A DNA stretch of 64,000 bases from Ilyonectria destructans (lineage: Eukaryota > Ascomycota > Sordariomycetes > Hypocreales > Nectriaceae): contig JAHEWK010000003.1 of assembly GCA_020740775.1 (NCBI GenBank), positions 248,001 to 312,000 of the forward strand, given 5' to 3'. Made by a program: the position numbers and the translations under genes. Each line of letters begins with the position of its first letter. Within the stretch, counting starts at the first letter, position 1. The notes under the pieces were generated by a model that did not search any database, was not told the origin of the DNA, and was given only the letters and a program-made list of their open reading frames with translations. Of the stretch, positions 33,972 through 45,455 are shown piece by piece.

Positions 33972-36900
33972 TCAGGCACCGGTGTTAGCATCGATCTTGG
34001 CCATGATACAATTGTTCTCGACCCAGCCGCCCTGCTTGTTCGCCTTGGCGGAGCAGTCACAGCTGTCGATGGGCACGCGCATATAGCGCATGCACTCGTC
34101 GTAGTTGGCGGTCCAGACGCAGTCCTTGTAGACGGAGAAGGTGAGCTTGAAGTGGTAGCCTTTCGAAGGCTGCTTCTTGCCGTTGAGCTCGTAGTTGGAC
34201 CAGACGGGGCCCTGGACATCGTCGTCGCGCACGTCGCGGCAGAATGACTCGGCAGCTGCCACAATGGCCCCGTAGCCGGCCTTCTGGCCCGATCCGTAGC
34301 AGTGCTTCACGTTCTGGGACGGGTCCGGCTTTGCGAGGTGACCAGGCGCACCTGAGCACTCGTCGTCCTTGACAACCTCGTACGAAGCAATACCTTGTCC
34401 GCTCCCGAGCGTGACGCACTTGGAGTCGTCCTTGAGACGATCCCCTCCGCTCATCGAGGCAAAGTCCTTATCACTCTTCGCGGTGCAGTCGTTGCTGGAA
34501 TAGAAGCAGGCCTTGTAACCCGGCTTTGTGAATCCTTGGGCGCTGGTGACTTGGAAGTTGGGCGATGACACGTCGACGCGAGAGCATTTGGACGCCTGGT
34601 CGGCTGTGACTGACGTGTCCTTCTGCTTGCATTCCTATGAAAGAAAAAAAGAGTCAGTGTCAGAGACAGTATTGAAATAGGGGGAAGAAGGCTACTTACA
34701 TTGGCCGACCATCTAATTCCCCAATCGAAGCCGGACGGTTCACCGTCGTCGTCACCGTCGTCGTCACCGCCATCATCGCCGCCGCCGTCGTTACCGCCGT
34801 TACCGCCGTTACCTCCAGGGACATCAGGTCCCCAGCCGCCATCATCGTCCACCCCGCCATCATTAGTCGAGCAATTGTCGTTGTCAGCGCAGGGGTCGAT
34901 GTCGTCAGACTGCCCGCACCCTAGGTAGAGGAAGGCGCTCGGATCCAAGAAACTGCCCCCGCCGACAGCTCGAGGCATTAGGGCGCGGCTGTATTTTGGT
35001 CGAGGGGAAGCGAGGGTAGACAACTGAAGGTCTTCCACCTCCTCCTCCTCCGCCATGCTGTCTAAGGTGTTGTTGTAGCTGTCAATATCAACATCAACAT
35101 CCCTTGTCATCATTGCGTCGTCCTCTAGTAGCCCCCGCTTGGTATTCTTTGCAATTGGCGGCAATCCTTTTGGCCCATTGTATCCTGGATAATCGTCGCA
35201 GACATAGGCATCTTCTGCCATCAACCTGTCCCGGGTCGGGGACGGGTTCTCGGGGACCCATATCTGCTTGCCTTTATCCCACTTCTTGTTTCCGGGGGAC
35301 GGGTATTCGCAGTACATGCTGGGCAAACTTGCGATGTCGCTGCTGGTAGCAGTGCCGTCAGAGTCGGTGTGATAGGCCACCGTCTTTGTGATGAGTTTGT
35401 CGTCCCACCAGGGGTCCCAGGCTCGCTGGCCATTGTTGACCTTGGCTTCGTTGACAAGGATGTAGGCGTTGCCATAGGGCTGGGCGCAGTAGTTCTTGGA
35501 TGTATCGGAGCCGAGGTAGAAGTCGTCGTCGGTCGTGCCCGTGGGGTGGTTCTCAAACTTCATCGAGTAGATTAGGCCGTCGGCGTTTTTCGTGATGCCG
35601 TTGCCGGCGACTCTGAGGAATGTACCCATTGCGCTTCCGTGTCTTCCGTTTTCGTCTCCAGGGATCAGACGATACACGCGTTGGTTGGCCCATATCGCGA
35701 TATCGGGGTTGCGGTTCGGGTCGCCGTTGGCAAAGGGGTACTCCTCAACTTGACAGCCCCTGAGCGCCCAGCCGATGCCTGTTGTCCTTAGGCCTCGGTG
35801 CTTCTGATCATACCACGGCCTGTTGATATGTCTCTGCGGTAACAGTCCTGATGAGTAGGTTAGGAGCGATGGCTTGCCGCGCTTTAGAATAGCTGATCGC
35901 GCGTTAGCACAGACATTGGGCCATAAGTTGTAGTCACACGTGAAGACACTGTGGTAGTTCTGCCCCTGTGGCGGCGGGTTGTTGCGGAAGTCGGGGTTTA
36001 TAGGGCACGACTTGGCCTTGGCCTTGGCGGCGGCAGCGATCTGAAAGCTGCTAGTGTCTAACACATTGGAGTTGGCGACGGCACAGCATGTGTCGGATTG
36101 CCCAGCGTCGGCCTTAGATTCCTCCAAGTTCTTGTCTATCTCCCTCTGACACTCTGTCATGACGTCGTCAATCTCGTTGGCAGGGACGTCACACCGTACG
36201 GCCATGTTGACGGGATCAAAGATGGGATAGTTGCCGTTGGAGCACATGCCTGTGTCCATCTTCACATCGGGCTGGCAAGCGCCTCCGCCCCCGCCGACCG
36301 GAGGTGGGGCTCCCGGTGGTCCGGGGGGCGGGCCCGGAGGATGGTTGGGGTCCGAGGGGTCCCAGAAGTCATTATCACCGCCCCCCAGACTGCCCGGGGG
36401 ACAGAAGCCTGGAACGCACGGCGTGTGGCAGAAGATGAGGCACTTGTGTCCGCAGTTGGCCGTGCACTTGGGCCCCGGCTTACCCGTCTGCGTAGCCACG
36501 TGGACCGACGAGTGCAGTGTCGACGTGCCGTGTGTTACGGTTGGGATGGGCGTTGTCGTCGGCGTCTTAAAAGAGTACGGCCACGGCGGCGGGTAGATGG
36601 TCCTCGTCACGGCTGAATGGGTGACACCCGTCTTATTCTCCGGGTTGGGATCGTTGGTAATGGTAAAGGGTGGCGGTATGATGCTCCATGTTAGCCAGAG
36701 GAGCGTCTCATTGCTCCCCTCGGGTATGTTGTGGTTCCATAGATCAATGGCCGTTGTAGTCACTGGTGGGATCTTCAACGTCGTGGTCTGTACCACGCGG
36801 GAGATAAACGACGACGTCGACACCTTGCCGTTGGCGCCTGTCACCTTCGTGGTCTCCGTCCACGCCACCTCCAGCGAAGTGGTCATGTCGGGGAACTTGA

Positions 36901-39299
36901 TGGTTGTCGGCGTAGCCAGGGTGAACGGCGGCAGGATGAGCTGGCACGGAGGATTGCACTCTATGACGGGTTTCTTGTCGGTATAGATGTCGGGTCCGAC
37001 ATACAATAGCCCCCCGTTGCCGTCGTCACCGTCGTTACATCTTCCACCCGCACAGCCGTCGTCCTCGGAGAATTTCTGCAGATCTACCGCCCAGTCGACT
37101 GTGCCCGCAAAGTTGAGGCTCCGCCACCTACTGGCGCGTGATTTCTTGGTCTCTTCGTTCATGTATGAGACCCATTCCGTTGCTAGTCGTGGTTAGCATT
37201 ATCAGTTGCTGTCGAGATGGTGGAGGTGCTTCTTTACAGTCGTATACGAGAAAATCAGCATCGACTTTTGCATCGTGCCAAATCTTGGCCACCGAGCCCG
37301 TCTTTATGATGCTATCAATCTCGGCATTGGAAATGTAGCCTCCGGTCTTGGTGCACTTGCCGGGTTTAGCTGACGAGCTGCTATCGTATGTGCACATGGG
37401 TCCCCTACAGCCTGCGTTCGACATCTTGAAAGACCGACCATAGCTACTCACTCCTACGACGATCTTGTTGCTGGGGACGCCTGCTTTTGTGACTGCAAAC
37501 GCATCGTAATTAGTTCAGAACTGAGAAGAGTAAGGTTAGGCCGAGGCGCGGAATAGTTACTCATAGACAAGGCATCGTATGTCTCCGTGAGGTTGACTAT
37601 TTGCTTGTGTTAGTTGTCGTTAAGAATTTGGAGTTATCCTTTTGATAATCAAGGCTTGCTTACCGTGGCTCCTCAAGCAGTTGCCTTTCTCACAGCCGGG
37701 CTGGGCCCATTTGTTTCCATAGTCCCATTTACCGTGCAGGTCATAAGTCATATAGACGATGTAGTCGAGGTATTCAGCCATTTCGTCGATGGGAAAGGGT
37801 TTTAGATACCAGTACGAGGCGGGAGCTGCAATAGAGAGTGTCTTGCTTTTGTCAAGCTTCCCTCTCAGCAGCTTCAACATCGCCAGGTAGTTCTTGCCGT
37901 CATCCTTCTGGCCTGGCGGGATGCCTGGGATGTCAGGTGCCTTTGTTGGAGCGTGCGTTAGCAATCAGTCAATTTGAAAAGCAATAGTATCTTGTGTACT
38001 TACACCCGGATATTCCCAGTCAATATCGACGCCAGAAAGCCCATTGTCATTGGCAAACTTGACTAGACTGTCCGTAAAGTGCTCTCTGCCACTTGGGCTC
38101 ACGATATTGCGCAGGATGTCGTATGTCTCAGGACTTGTCGAGTCACCCCAGCCGCCCAAAGACAGGATCGTCTTGATACCTGAAGACTTCAGGCGCTTGA
38201 AGTCGTCCCACTGCCCGTGCGTGTCGTTGACGCCGACATCCAGGTTCTCTGAGACGGTGCCGAAGCCCCAGTGCATATGAGTGTACGACGAGCCCATGTT
38301 TGCGATGGACCTGGCCTTCATGTTCAAGCATGGCCGGTCCATGTTCCACGACTCATAATAGCCGACTGAGAGAATCTGGGACGGTCCCTTGTCGTTGTTG
38401 ACAATGTCCTGGCCACAGTTGGTGGCACATCCGTTGGAGCCCGGGGGACCTGTTCCGGGATTGCCAAACTTGCCTTTGGTCTGGACGCAAAAATCGCCAT
38501 TAATGCCACACTGACCCCAGATGTTGCAGCAGGCGTTGAGAGGGCAGGGACTGAGATCGGCAAGGGTTTCATTCTTGGACTTGTCCGGAGGCTTCGTGCC
38601 CGGCTTGGTAGGGCCGCAAAGGGCATTTGAGTCCGGGGCCGGCATCGGCGGGTCGCCCTTGCTCAGGCATATGTTGATGGGGTAGCCAAGGTTCGCGCAG
38701 CTGTCGAAGCCCCAAGTCTTGACTTTGTTGAACTCGTCAATGTCGGCCTGCTTGAGCCCATTCTTGGCCGCAATTTCGGCGCAGTTGTCGCCTTCTTTCA
38801 CTGTGTATGAGGCGCAGGTCCCATCGGGCTTGGGCTTGGGCCGGATGTCAGGGAGTTCGCCTTTGCTGCAGCAGACCCTGGCGCCAGGGGTCAGGGCTGA
38901 ACAGAAGCCTTTGGCTGGGTTGAACTTGGTGAAGTCAGCTGGAGAAATGCTGCATCTCGTGGCAAGAGCACCGCAGCTGTCGCCTGACTTGATCTCGACT
39001 GTCTTGCACTCATCAGCTGCAAGTAGTCGAAGTGGCCTTGAGGTTTCGGTGCCACCGATGTTGCTGTGAGAGGTTTTGGTGCTATGGAACTTGTTGTGCG
39101 AGCCTTCAGTGCCATGAAACTTGTTGTGAGGGGCTTCGGTGCTACCAGACTCGTTGTGAGAGATTCGAGTGCTATTGGTCTTGTTGTAAGGCGTTCTAGT
39201 GCTATTGACCCCAGAACTGGTGTCGTTACTCCAGGGCCGAGCAAGGCTCGGAGCACAGAGCCACGAGGCAGCTAGCAACAATGAGGCAAGGCGCACCAT
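33972..39299 (-). CDS. Killer-toxin-like subgroup C chitinase: LysM-LysM-CBM18-GH18 with NucA/NucB-like C-terminal segment
   Basis: Six exons are 38004-39299, 37664-37940, 37561-37596, 37238-37492, 34700-37182 and 33972-34634. All junctions are in frame and give 1669 residues, the usual size for subgroup C chitinases. A signal peptide ends near residue 20, followed by an Asn/Ser/Thr/His-rich repeat region. LysM domains lie at about 98-144 and 162-212, and a hevein-type CBM18 at about 228-295. The GH18 barrel starts near 308, with catalytic Glu429 in GVDIDWEYPG. After a Pro-rich linker (36270-36350), the region near residue 1095 has the motif CQVEEYPFA, which resembles the core of NucA/NucB DNases. 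An acidic GGD linker (34735-34830) precedes a Cys-rich C-terminal domain of about 220 residues. The architecture parallels zymocin-type killer toxins, where the chitinase part delivers a nuclease. The nuclease call is tentative. The start is the ATG at 39299. Confidence 0.9.
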
Positions 39300-40235
39300 C
39301 GTCACTTCTGATCCTTTGCCTTTCTATCGTTGATTTATTTCCTAGGTTAGATGAACCTTTATATAACTACGTCTGTTGCATGCCCAGGATTTTGCTTCCA
39401 AAGTCCTTTGCCCGTCTTTTTTTGTCCATCTTGTCTCTTGTCATTCCACATTTGGCCAACATGCATTCGGACTTATACGAGCATCCACACAGCGAAGCGA
39501 AATCCCATCGCAACCAACACACTGCCACATCCGCAATTTGGAACTGCATCCATTTTGAGTACCCGGCCCAGCCACGGCTGGCTAAGCCTCTCGGCGTCTG
39601 GCGGTGATATCGGATGAGGACCGTTCGGTTAGCCCCCGACTGCCAAGAAGAATGTACCTGCATGTCGGTGGGGGTTGAGCTTTGATAGTGGGGGAATACG
39701 AAGATATGAAGACATGGGGCAACCAACACCAACATCTCGGCTGTCCCGGCCACAAAGGATCACCGCTCAACGGCCTAAAGTGAATTGGTCGACAAAGCGG
39801 TTATCTGAATTAAGAAATCGCCGAGGTAACAGAGTCTTGCTCAGTTGGCCCTGTTACCCTACTGGGGTAGTACTGACCAAGTCATGAGGAAACAAACGTG
39901 CCATCAAACCCACATGTAGAACATCCACCTGCGGAGCGTTCCGCCATATATTTCTGCACGGTAGGATGGGGTCCTTTCTCCGTGTCCGACCGAACTCCTG
40001 CCGTATTAGCCTGTACCATATCCCGAGAAAGTTCAGGGGTCACCGATAGATCCTTGGCATGCACCACTGAGGTATAATTCCGGATCTCTTATTTGGGGTC
40101 TGCTGATCATACAGGTACGCGGATACGAGTCTTATAGCGACTATTTTTGACATTGAAGCCACGGAAACTGTATCATGATCAAAACATCCCAACTCAAACA
40201 GAAATCGACATCCCAACTCCAGCTCCAACTCCAAC
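39300..40235. other. Divergent promoter region, no gene seen
   Basis: 936 bases between the chitinase and the membrane-protein gene, transcribed in opposite directions. It could carry shared regulatory sites. Short frames in it have no features. Confidence 0.55.
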
Positions 40236-42237
40236 ATGCCGAAGCCTAACATCGCGCCTCGGTTAGCTCGCTGCCGCCGTTGCATGGAGGACCGCATGTC
40301 TACCCGCTTCAGCATTACTCTTATCACCATCCCCGTTCTCTTCCTCGGGATTGGTCTTGCGAGAGGCACAACGGATCCTGAGGCTGATAGCCGACACCGA
40401 GTGCTCTCCGAGTTCCTCGGCAGGGGCCAGCTGGCGGTGGATTTGTTTCCGCCCCTGTCCCATTTCCTGAGGACTTTTTTCCCAGCCTGGGCCCTCGTGT
40501 TGGTCGACCATACATGCCGACAAATCATGGTGCATATGGTTATTTGGAACTCAGGCACGGATCCCTTACGTGGCTCATTGAAGCGTGGGATCTGGGCCGT
40601 GTTGATCGTGACGTGGCTCGGTATCCTCATGTCCCGAACAGAGAATCCAACGTTACAAAGCGAATCCCCTCTTGAGGTCTCATCATCGCTAGCCGCATGT
40701 CTTGTTATCCTCGCCATGGTGCCTAGACGTACACCGGGTTGGGTGGGGCAAATCCTCGTCATTGTCGCCGGAACACTGGGCTGCAACATCATTGACTGGT
40801 TATTGTGCTATACTGTGATTACAGCTCGCACCTTTACCAAGCTTATCTCGGATGCCCCACCCATACGCTCCTCGGGTACATCCCCTCGGCCTGTCTGTGC
40901 GACTCGACTGGCCTGCCGTATGGCCTTTGCTCTCATCAGGGCTGTGTTCCTGCCGCTGCAAGTCTTACTATCCGTGTACGCTTTGCTGTTCCCATACTCA
41001 GAGACGTCCGTCGGAGGCAACTACAATCTCCATTTCCTGGACTCTGTCTCGCGCCGAGCCCTGTATCTATCAGAACCTGTTACGTTGAGTTCACTGGGTC
41101 TCTCCAAGCACGGAAAACACATACCCAAACATGCCTTAGTTCCATATCTTCCCCTCTCTCTCTACATTCCTAACGCTGGTTTCCTCTGGGCAGAGTCGGA
41201 AGACCCCGAAGCAGCGAATGATATCGAGACACAGAGCGATGTATTTTTCTCAGACCCGTTCGGTAAGCGGTATCCGTGGGCACTCGAGGAACCAGACCCA
41301 CCAGGAGAGCAACTCGACGAAGGAGAGCTTGAGTTTGTGCAGAGTCACGTTTGGCCCGGCGCTTTTGTTTACCTCCGCAGTCGGATCGATCATCGGTACC
41401 TGGGCACGGTCGAGGATGCTGGCTCGAGTTTGAGCGACGAAAAGCCTGGCCATGACGAACAGGATGGTTCATTCAAAAGGATTTCGATTGGAATGCACGC
41501 CCAGCCATCCGCACTATCTGTCTGGATTCTCAAACATGACCCCGAAAAGGACGCAGGCTTCAGACTGTACAACCCCCACCAGGAATGTTACCTAGCCACG
41601 ACATTCAGTACGTACGGACTCACAGCGGACAACGGTCTAGTTGAGGAAGGGATTCACAACGCATATAAAGCCAGTTGCACGCAATTCGTCAGTAAATCGG
41701 CCTCGACTATTTGGGTCATTGAAGGTGCGTCATCCTAGTGAGAACGTGGAGATACCTGTGTATCTGCTGTACTGATGACTAATAGGAAACTTGGTGCACG
41801 ATGATGGCCAGACCCCAGATTCAGCACTGAGGCTTCTCGCGGCTTGGCAAAGCTTACTTGGTAGGTTTCAGCACGGCATTGGAATCAGCAACGCCCATGC
41901 CTCTTTATTTAAGTGGCACAGGTACTACGGACAAAAACTGGAGATGCCGCTGTCCCCGCTGTCCTTCTCACGGTCGCGCGACGCGTGGGGACTCTGGTTT
42001 GAACGCCTGACATTTGGCGGGTTTTTGGCAATGCATACTGTTTATATACTTGTTCGGCAGAGGACAGGTTGCAAATTTGGAATTGATTTGCATGTGGTAT
42101 CACCTGCGGCTTTGTTATGCTGGGGTCATGTCCTTTTTCACGACGTCTTTGAGTATGCGAGGCCACATGGAACTGAAGTTGTATTGGTAATTGCCTTACG
42201 TGGGCTATGGGAACTGTTATCGGAAAGCCTTAGGTAG
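40236..42237 (+). CDS. Polytopic membrane protein with a beta-rich central domain, function unknown
   Basis: The exons are 40236-41724 and 41786-42237, joined by a 61-nt intron (GTGCGT, ACTGATGAC, TAG), giving 646 residues. The N-terminal half has about six hydrophobic segments, including FSITLITIPVLFLGIGLA, GIWAVLIVTWLGILM and ILVIVAGTLGCNIIDWLL. A soluble domain follows at about residues 320-500, with repeated strand-like pieces (VYLRSRIDHRYLG, WILKHDPEKDAGFRLYNP, CYLATTFSTYGL). This looks like a beta-trefoil of MIR type, as found in protein O-mannosyltransferases. The last 130 residues hold two or three more hydrophobic helices. The PMT resemblance is only in layout, and I do not see the PMT catalytic loop. 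It is divergent to the chitinase and may function with it. Confidence 0.72.
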
Positions 42238-42275
42238 GAAAATGTACATTTGCAGCGTGTGCATGGTCTTATGAA

Positions 42276-43169
42276 TCAATGTGAAAAGACGTCCTTTGCA
42301 GTGACCCCAATCTCGATCTCAAGGGGTTCGCCTTGCTCCTTGTACCAATCCAGGACAGCCACAATGTTGTCAAAAAAGTCTATGCCAAACTGACCCTGCG
42401 AAACAATATAGCGCCAAGCCCAACCTTGACTCTCGTCCCCCGTATCGTCTCCCATATCGTCTCCAATATCGTCTCCAATATCGTCTCCCGTAGGCCGGCT
42501 ATAAACCACATAGACACCAGACTCGCCACCGTAGCCAGAAAGCCAACCCCCTGCTATTTCGTAATTGTTGTGCCCATGGAGCTCAGCCGTCTCCTCGAGG
42601 ATGTCTTCTCCTGTCATGACCCTCTCCTGAATCAATTCGTGGGTCTCGTTGACGCCTTCTGTTCCCCAGCCTACAAAAAAAACCAGGCGCTCCGTTACGT
42701 CGCGGAGCATGGCCCAGCCGTGCCCCTCGAGGCCGTCAACGTGCCGCATCAGTATCTCGAAATCGAGGGGAAACATCCACTGTCCAGTAGGACACTCGAG
42801 ATGCCCAAGGCCCTCGAGGATGGCTGAGCGATACATCTTGCGCTTGGCGTTCCGGTATTCTAGGTCGGCATTTACTGTTGTGCCGTCGAGGGAGACTTGC
42901 TGCGCAATTAAGTCCCAATGCTTAAGGACGTCGGACGGACGCTCGATAGGTGGTTTAGTATTACCTCTAGGCAAGGCGATGAGGCGGTCAAGATAGTTGA
43001 AGCGCCGTTCCTCTTCTTCTTCGGCCGACACCCTAGACGAGGTCTTTTCTAGGTGGGCTTCTTCAACCACTGGAATTATTGCCAACATTGCGCGGTGGGT
43101 GGCCTCGGTAATACGTGCACGGTACCTACTAAGGGCGGCTAGGATGTCCCCTTCAGTTGGTTGAGCCAT
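42276..43169 (-). CDS. Acidic soluble hypothetical protein, candidate partner or inhibitor of the chitinase-nuclease
   Basis: A single exon encodes 297 residues. There is no signal peptide and no membrane segment. The protein is strongly acidic. A four-fold degenerate pentapeptide repeat (GDDIG, GDDIG, GDDMG, GDDTG) occupies residues 229-248, encoded by a 15-bp minisatellite at 42440-42490. WAWRYIVSQGQFGIDFFDNIVAVLDWY near the end is aromatic-rich and looks folded. I recognise no named domain. Its position between a toxin-like secreted nuclease-chitinase and LysM effectors, plus its acidity and predicted intracellular location, is what one would expect of an immunity-type inhibitor. That is only an inference. 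Confidence 0.66.
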   Translation of the reverse strand: MAQPTEGDILAALSRYRARITEATHRAMLAIIPVVEEAHLEKTSSRVSAEEEEERRFNYLDRLIALPRGNTKPPIERPSDVLKHWDLIAQQVSLDGTTVNADLEYRNAKRKMYRSAILEGLGHLECPTGQWMFPLDFEILMRHVDGLEGHGWAMLRDVTERLVFFVGWGTEGVNETHELIQERVMTGEDILEETAELHGHNNYEIAGGWLSGYGGESGVYVVYSRPTGDDIGDDIGDDMGDDTGDESQGWAWRYIVSQGQFGIDFFDNIVAVLDWYKEQGEPLEIEIGVTAKDVFSH

Positions 43170-43627
43170 AGTGTACGTGTGTGGGCGTGATAAAGTGATG
43201 GAGGTGTATGAGGAGGTAAATGTATGAGGAGGTAAAGATGAAGATGGAGTAGAAAGTGAAGGAGGCCGCTCCGTTTGGAAGAGTGATTTAGGTGCAGTAT
43301 AACCTGGTGATTAATCTATTTTGCCACCCCTAAAGTTCCTCGTTTACGAGCTGCTAATGGGCTTCACCGACCGACCACCCATGTATGCATTAGTGCCCTT
43401 GGCCCTGCATGCGGAACCGTCCGCTGCGGGTTGTATCCCTGCGCCGTGCTTTGCCAAGGTGTGACCAACCAACAGGAAATAAAGGTTGGTATCACAATTG
43501 GCGATTCGTAAATCTCATTCTTCAGTGTGGCCCAATATGTAACGTAGTATACTGTGCTAGCTGTTAAATACCTGGCTGCCCCGTTGCCCTTTTTCTTCCA
43601 TGGTCAATATCCTCCCCCACATGCAAA
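43170..43627. other. Divergent promoter region
   Basis: 458 bases between two divergent genes. The right part (43539-43627) is the promoter and leader of the LysM effector and is copied in degraded form at 57121 onwards. Confidence 0.6.
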
Positions 43628-44191
43628 ATGGGACCTTTGCAAGCGGTTCGACTCGCACTTGCGACCATGTTCGTTGCCAATAGCGCGGTATCGGCAGATG
43701 AATGCCAGCCAGATACCTGGAGGCTCAGGACTCTCCGCCCCGGCGACATCAACTGTCGACTTAGCACTGTTACGGAACCTGAAGTTAATTCTACAACGTG
43801 TGCCTTCCTAGCCAACAAGTACCACACCACCGTTGATACTTTTCTCGACTTGAACTCCGGGTTAGACTGTGACTCCATCGAGCCAGACACGAGGTATTGC
43901 GTGGAAGGATGTAAGTCTATTACCATCGATTCCCTAGGCCGAGAAAGCGCAAAGGCTGAAGCTGTTGCTAGTCCACGAGCCACTCCGCGCCAGTAACGGC
44001 CTCTGTGGCCCCAACAACGGCAACGCGACGTGCGTCGGCACGGACAAGCAGTGTTGCAACAAAATAACTTGGAAATGTGGGGACACGACGTATGTACAAT
44101 TCTAATCACTATTATTTGCTGCACTCTATGCTAAAACATGTCTCTCAGGGATGATTGTACGACAAGTTGTCACGAAGGGAATTGCTATTAG
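43628..44191 (+). CDS. LysM effector with C-terminal CBM18 (hevein-like) domain
   Basis: Three exons are 43628-43910, 43972-44089 and 44149-44191, with introns of 61 and 59 nt (donors GTAAGT and GTATGT). The product is 147 residues. A signal peptide ends near AVSA. One LysM domain follows (about 26-95) with its conserved Cys pattern and the N-S-x-x-D core NSGLDCDSI. A hevein-type chitin-binding module with eight cysteines closes the protein (GLCGPNNGNATC...CCN...CGDTT...NCY). Such small secreted proteins bind chitin to shield hyphae or hide chitin fragments from host immunity, or help anchor a neighbouring chitinase. Without splicing the frame appears to end at 43996. The splice model restores the CBM18. 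Confidence 0.87.
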
Positions 44192-45455
44192 TATTTTGGG
44201 TCAAGTCTTCGCCAGCAATATGTACAATTCGATAAGACAATGCTTTGTTGTGGTTTCTTAATAAATGCGGCTGCTCTTGAACCATCTTCCGTATTTGCTA
44301 TAAAGCACCATAAGACTTAGACTAAACTTTTAGTAAACTGTTAGCCTGTATCTACCTTTCTGGGCCAGACAGCGGATCGCGACTATAACATTCATCCTAG
44401 TGAAACTAAACTTTGCCATAAGTCACCGGGGCGGCCTCAAGGGCATCCTTTCAGTCTCGTATGGCGTAGCAGTATCGAGAAGAGTACCACAACTTCATAT
44501 CTACCCATTTGTCCCACGATTTGCAGTGACTGGAGCGCTAATGGTTGTGTTGGAATAGTAGAAGTCCGAAGTGGTGCTGCAAATGGGTCACATTGAGACG
44601 ACAAGGGTTGAGATCAGCCAACCTCTTGCTTAGTCGGTCTGTACCCGGCTTCCGGGCCCCACGTCCACTAGTCGTCTTGGCAAAACAGAGTTATCTTTTG
44701 GCATGGGAGCTAGTACCTTGCAGAGAGACCTAGGCTGAAGTTAGATGTGTGTTGGTTGTAAAATATCACCGGCCGTGGTAACACCGATGCGGAGACTCGG
44801 AACGTACTGAGAAAAGTCCCGCAGCTGCATCTCCTGCTGTTTTGGGCAGTGGGGCTTAAAGAGTGGAAAAGCACTTTTGTTTGCTGTTGGTTGTCGTTGT
44901 TCACAAAACACAGGGGTTTCCTATCGCTTCGTTTCCCCATGACCAATTCCGCACAACCAACACCAACAACGACGACAACAACAGCCTCACGCCAATCAGA
45001 ACATCGCAACCCCTTCGAGTACTGTTGTATTATTATTTTTGCCCGCTTGGTACCTTGCAGTAAAGGACAGGTCGGATAATGAATACGAAGCTCAGCTGAA
45101 AAGATCGGATGCCAGGTCGTAAACCCCATGCCTGCCAAGACTGTATCGAACTAATGCCCAAGCAAGCATACCTAGTATGCTTATTCTTCACGGCAAAAGA
45201 ACTCACTGTGAATATCCGATCTGAGGCCCGGGTTTCTAGACTACGTTAATTCGCGCAAATACATGGTTCGAGTTGGATGACGTCTGTCAACGTGATGTAC
45301 TCACCCGAAAACGCCGAGGCACACGATTGAGGGTATGCTAGATGGCCGTCAATTGAGAGTCTCTGAGTTATAAGTTCTCCTACTGCCAGCATATAGTCAT
45401 AATCACCCAGCCACTATTCCGATTATTCATCTTATGATTGCGCCAAAGTCCCAAA
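44192..45455. other. Intergenic, no gene seen
   Basis: 1.26 kb. An open frame on the minus strand (44710-45138) lacks any recognisable feature. Confidence 0.6.

Noticed and set aside
36098..36616. 172-residue plus-strand frame inside the chitinase gene
   Set aside because: Antisense to exon 5, which is confirmed by in-frame splice junctions on both sides.
43628..43996. Unspliced 122-residue LysM protein
   Set aside because: Using the GTAAGT donor at 43911 removes the unspliced stop and joins a complete CBM18 module, so the shorter unspliced product is unlikely.
44710..45138. 142-residue minus-strand frame
   Set aside because: Low-complexity and aromatic-poor, no start context or homology that I recognise; probably chance.
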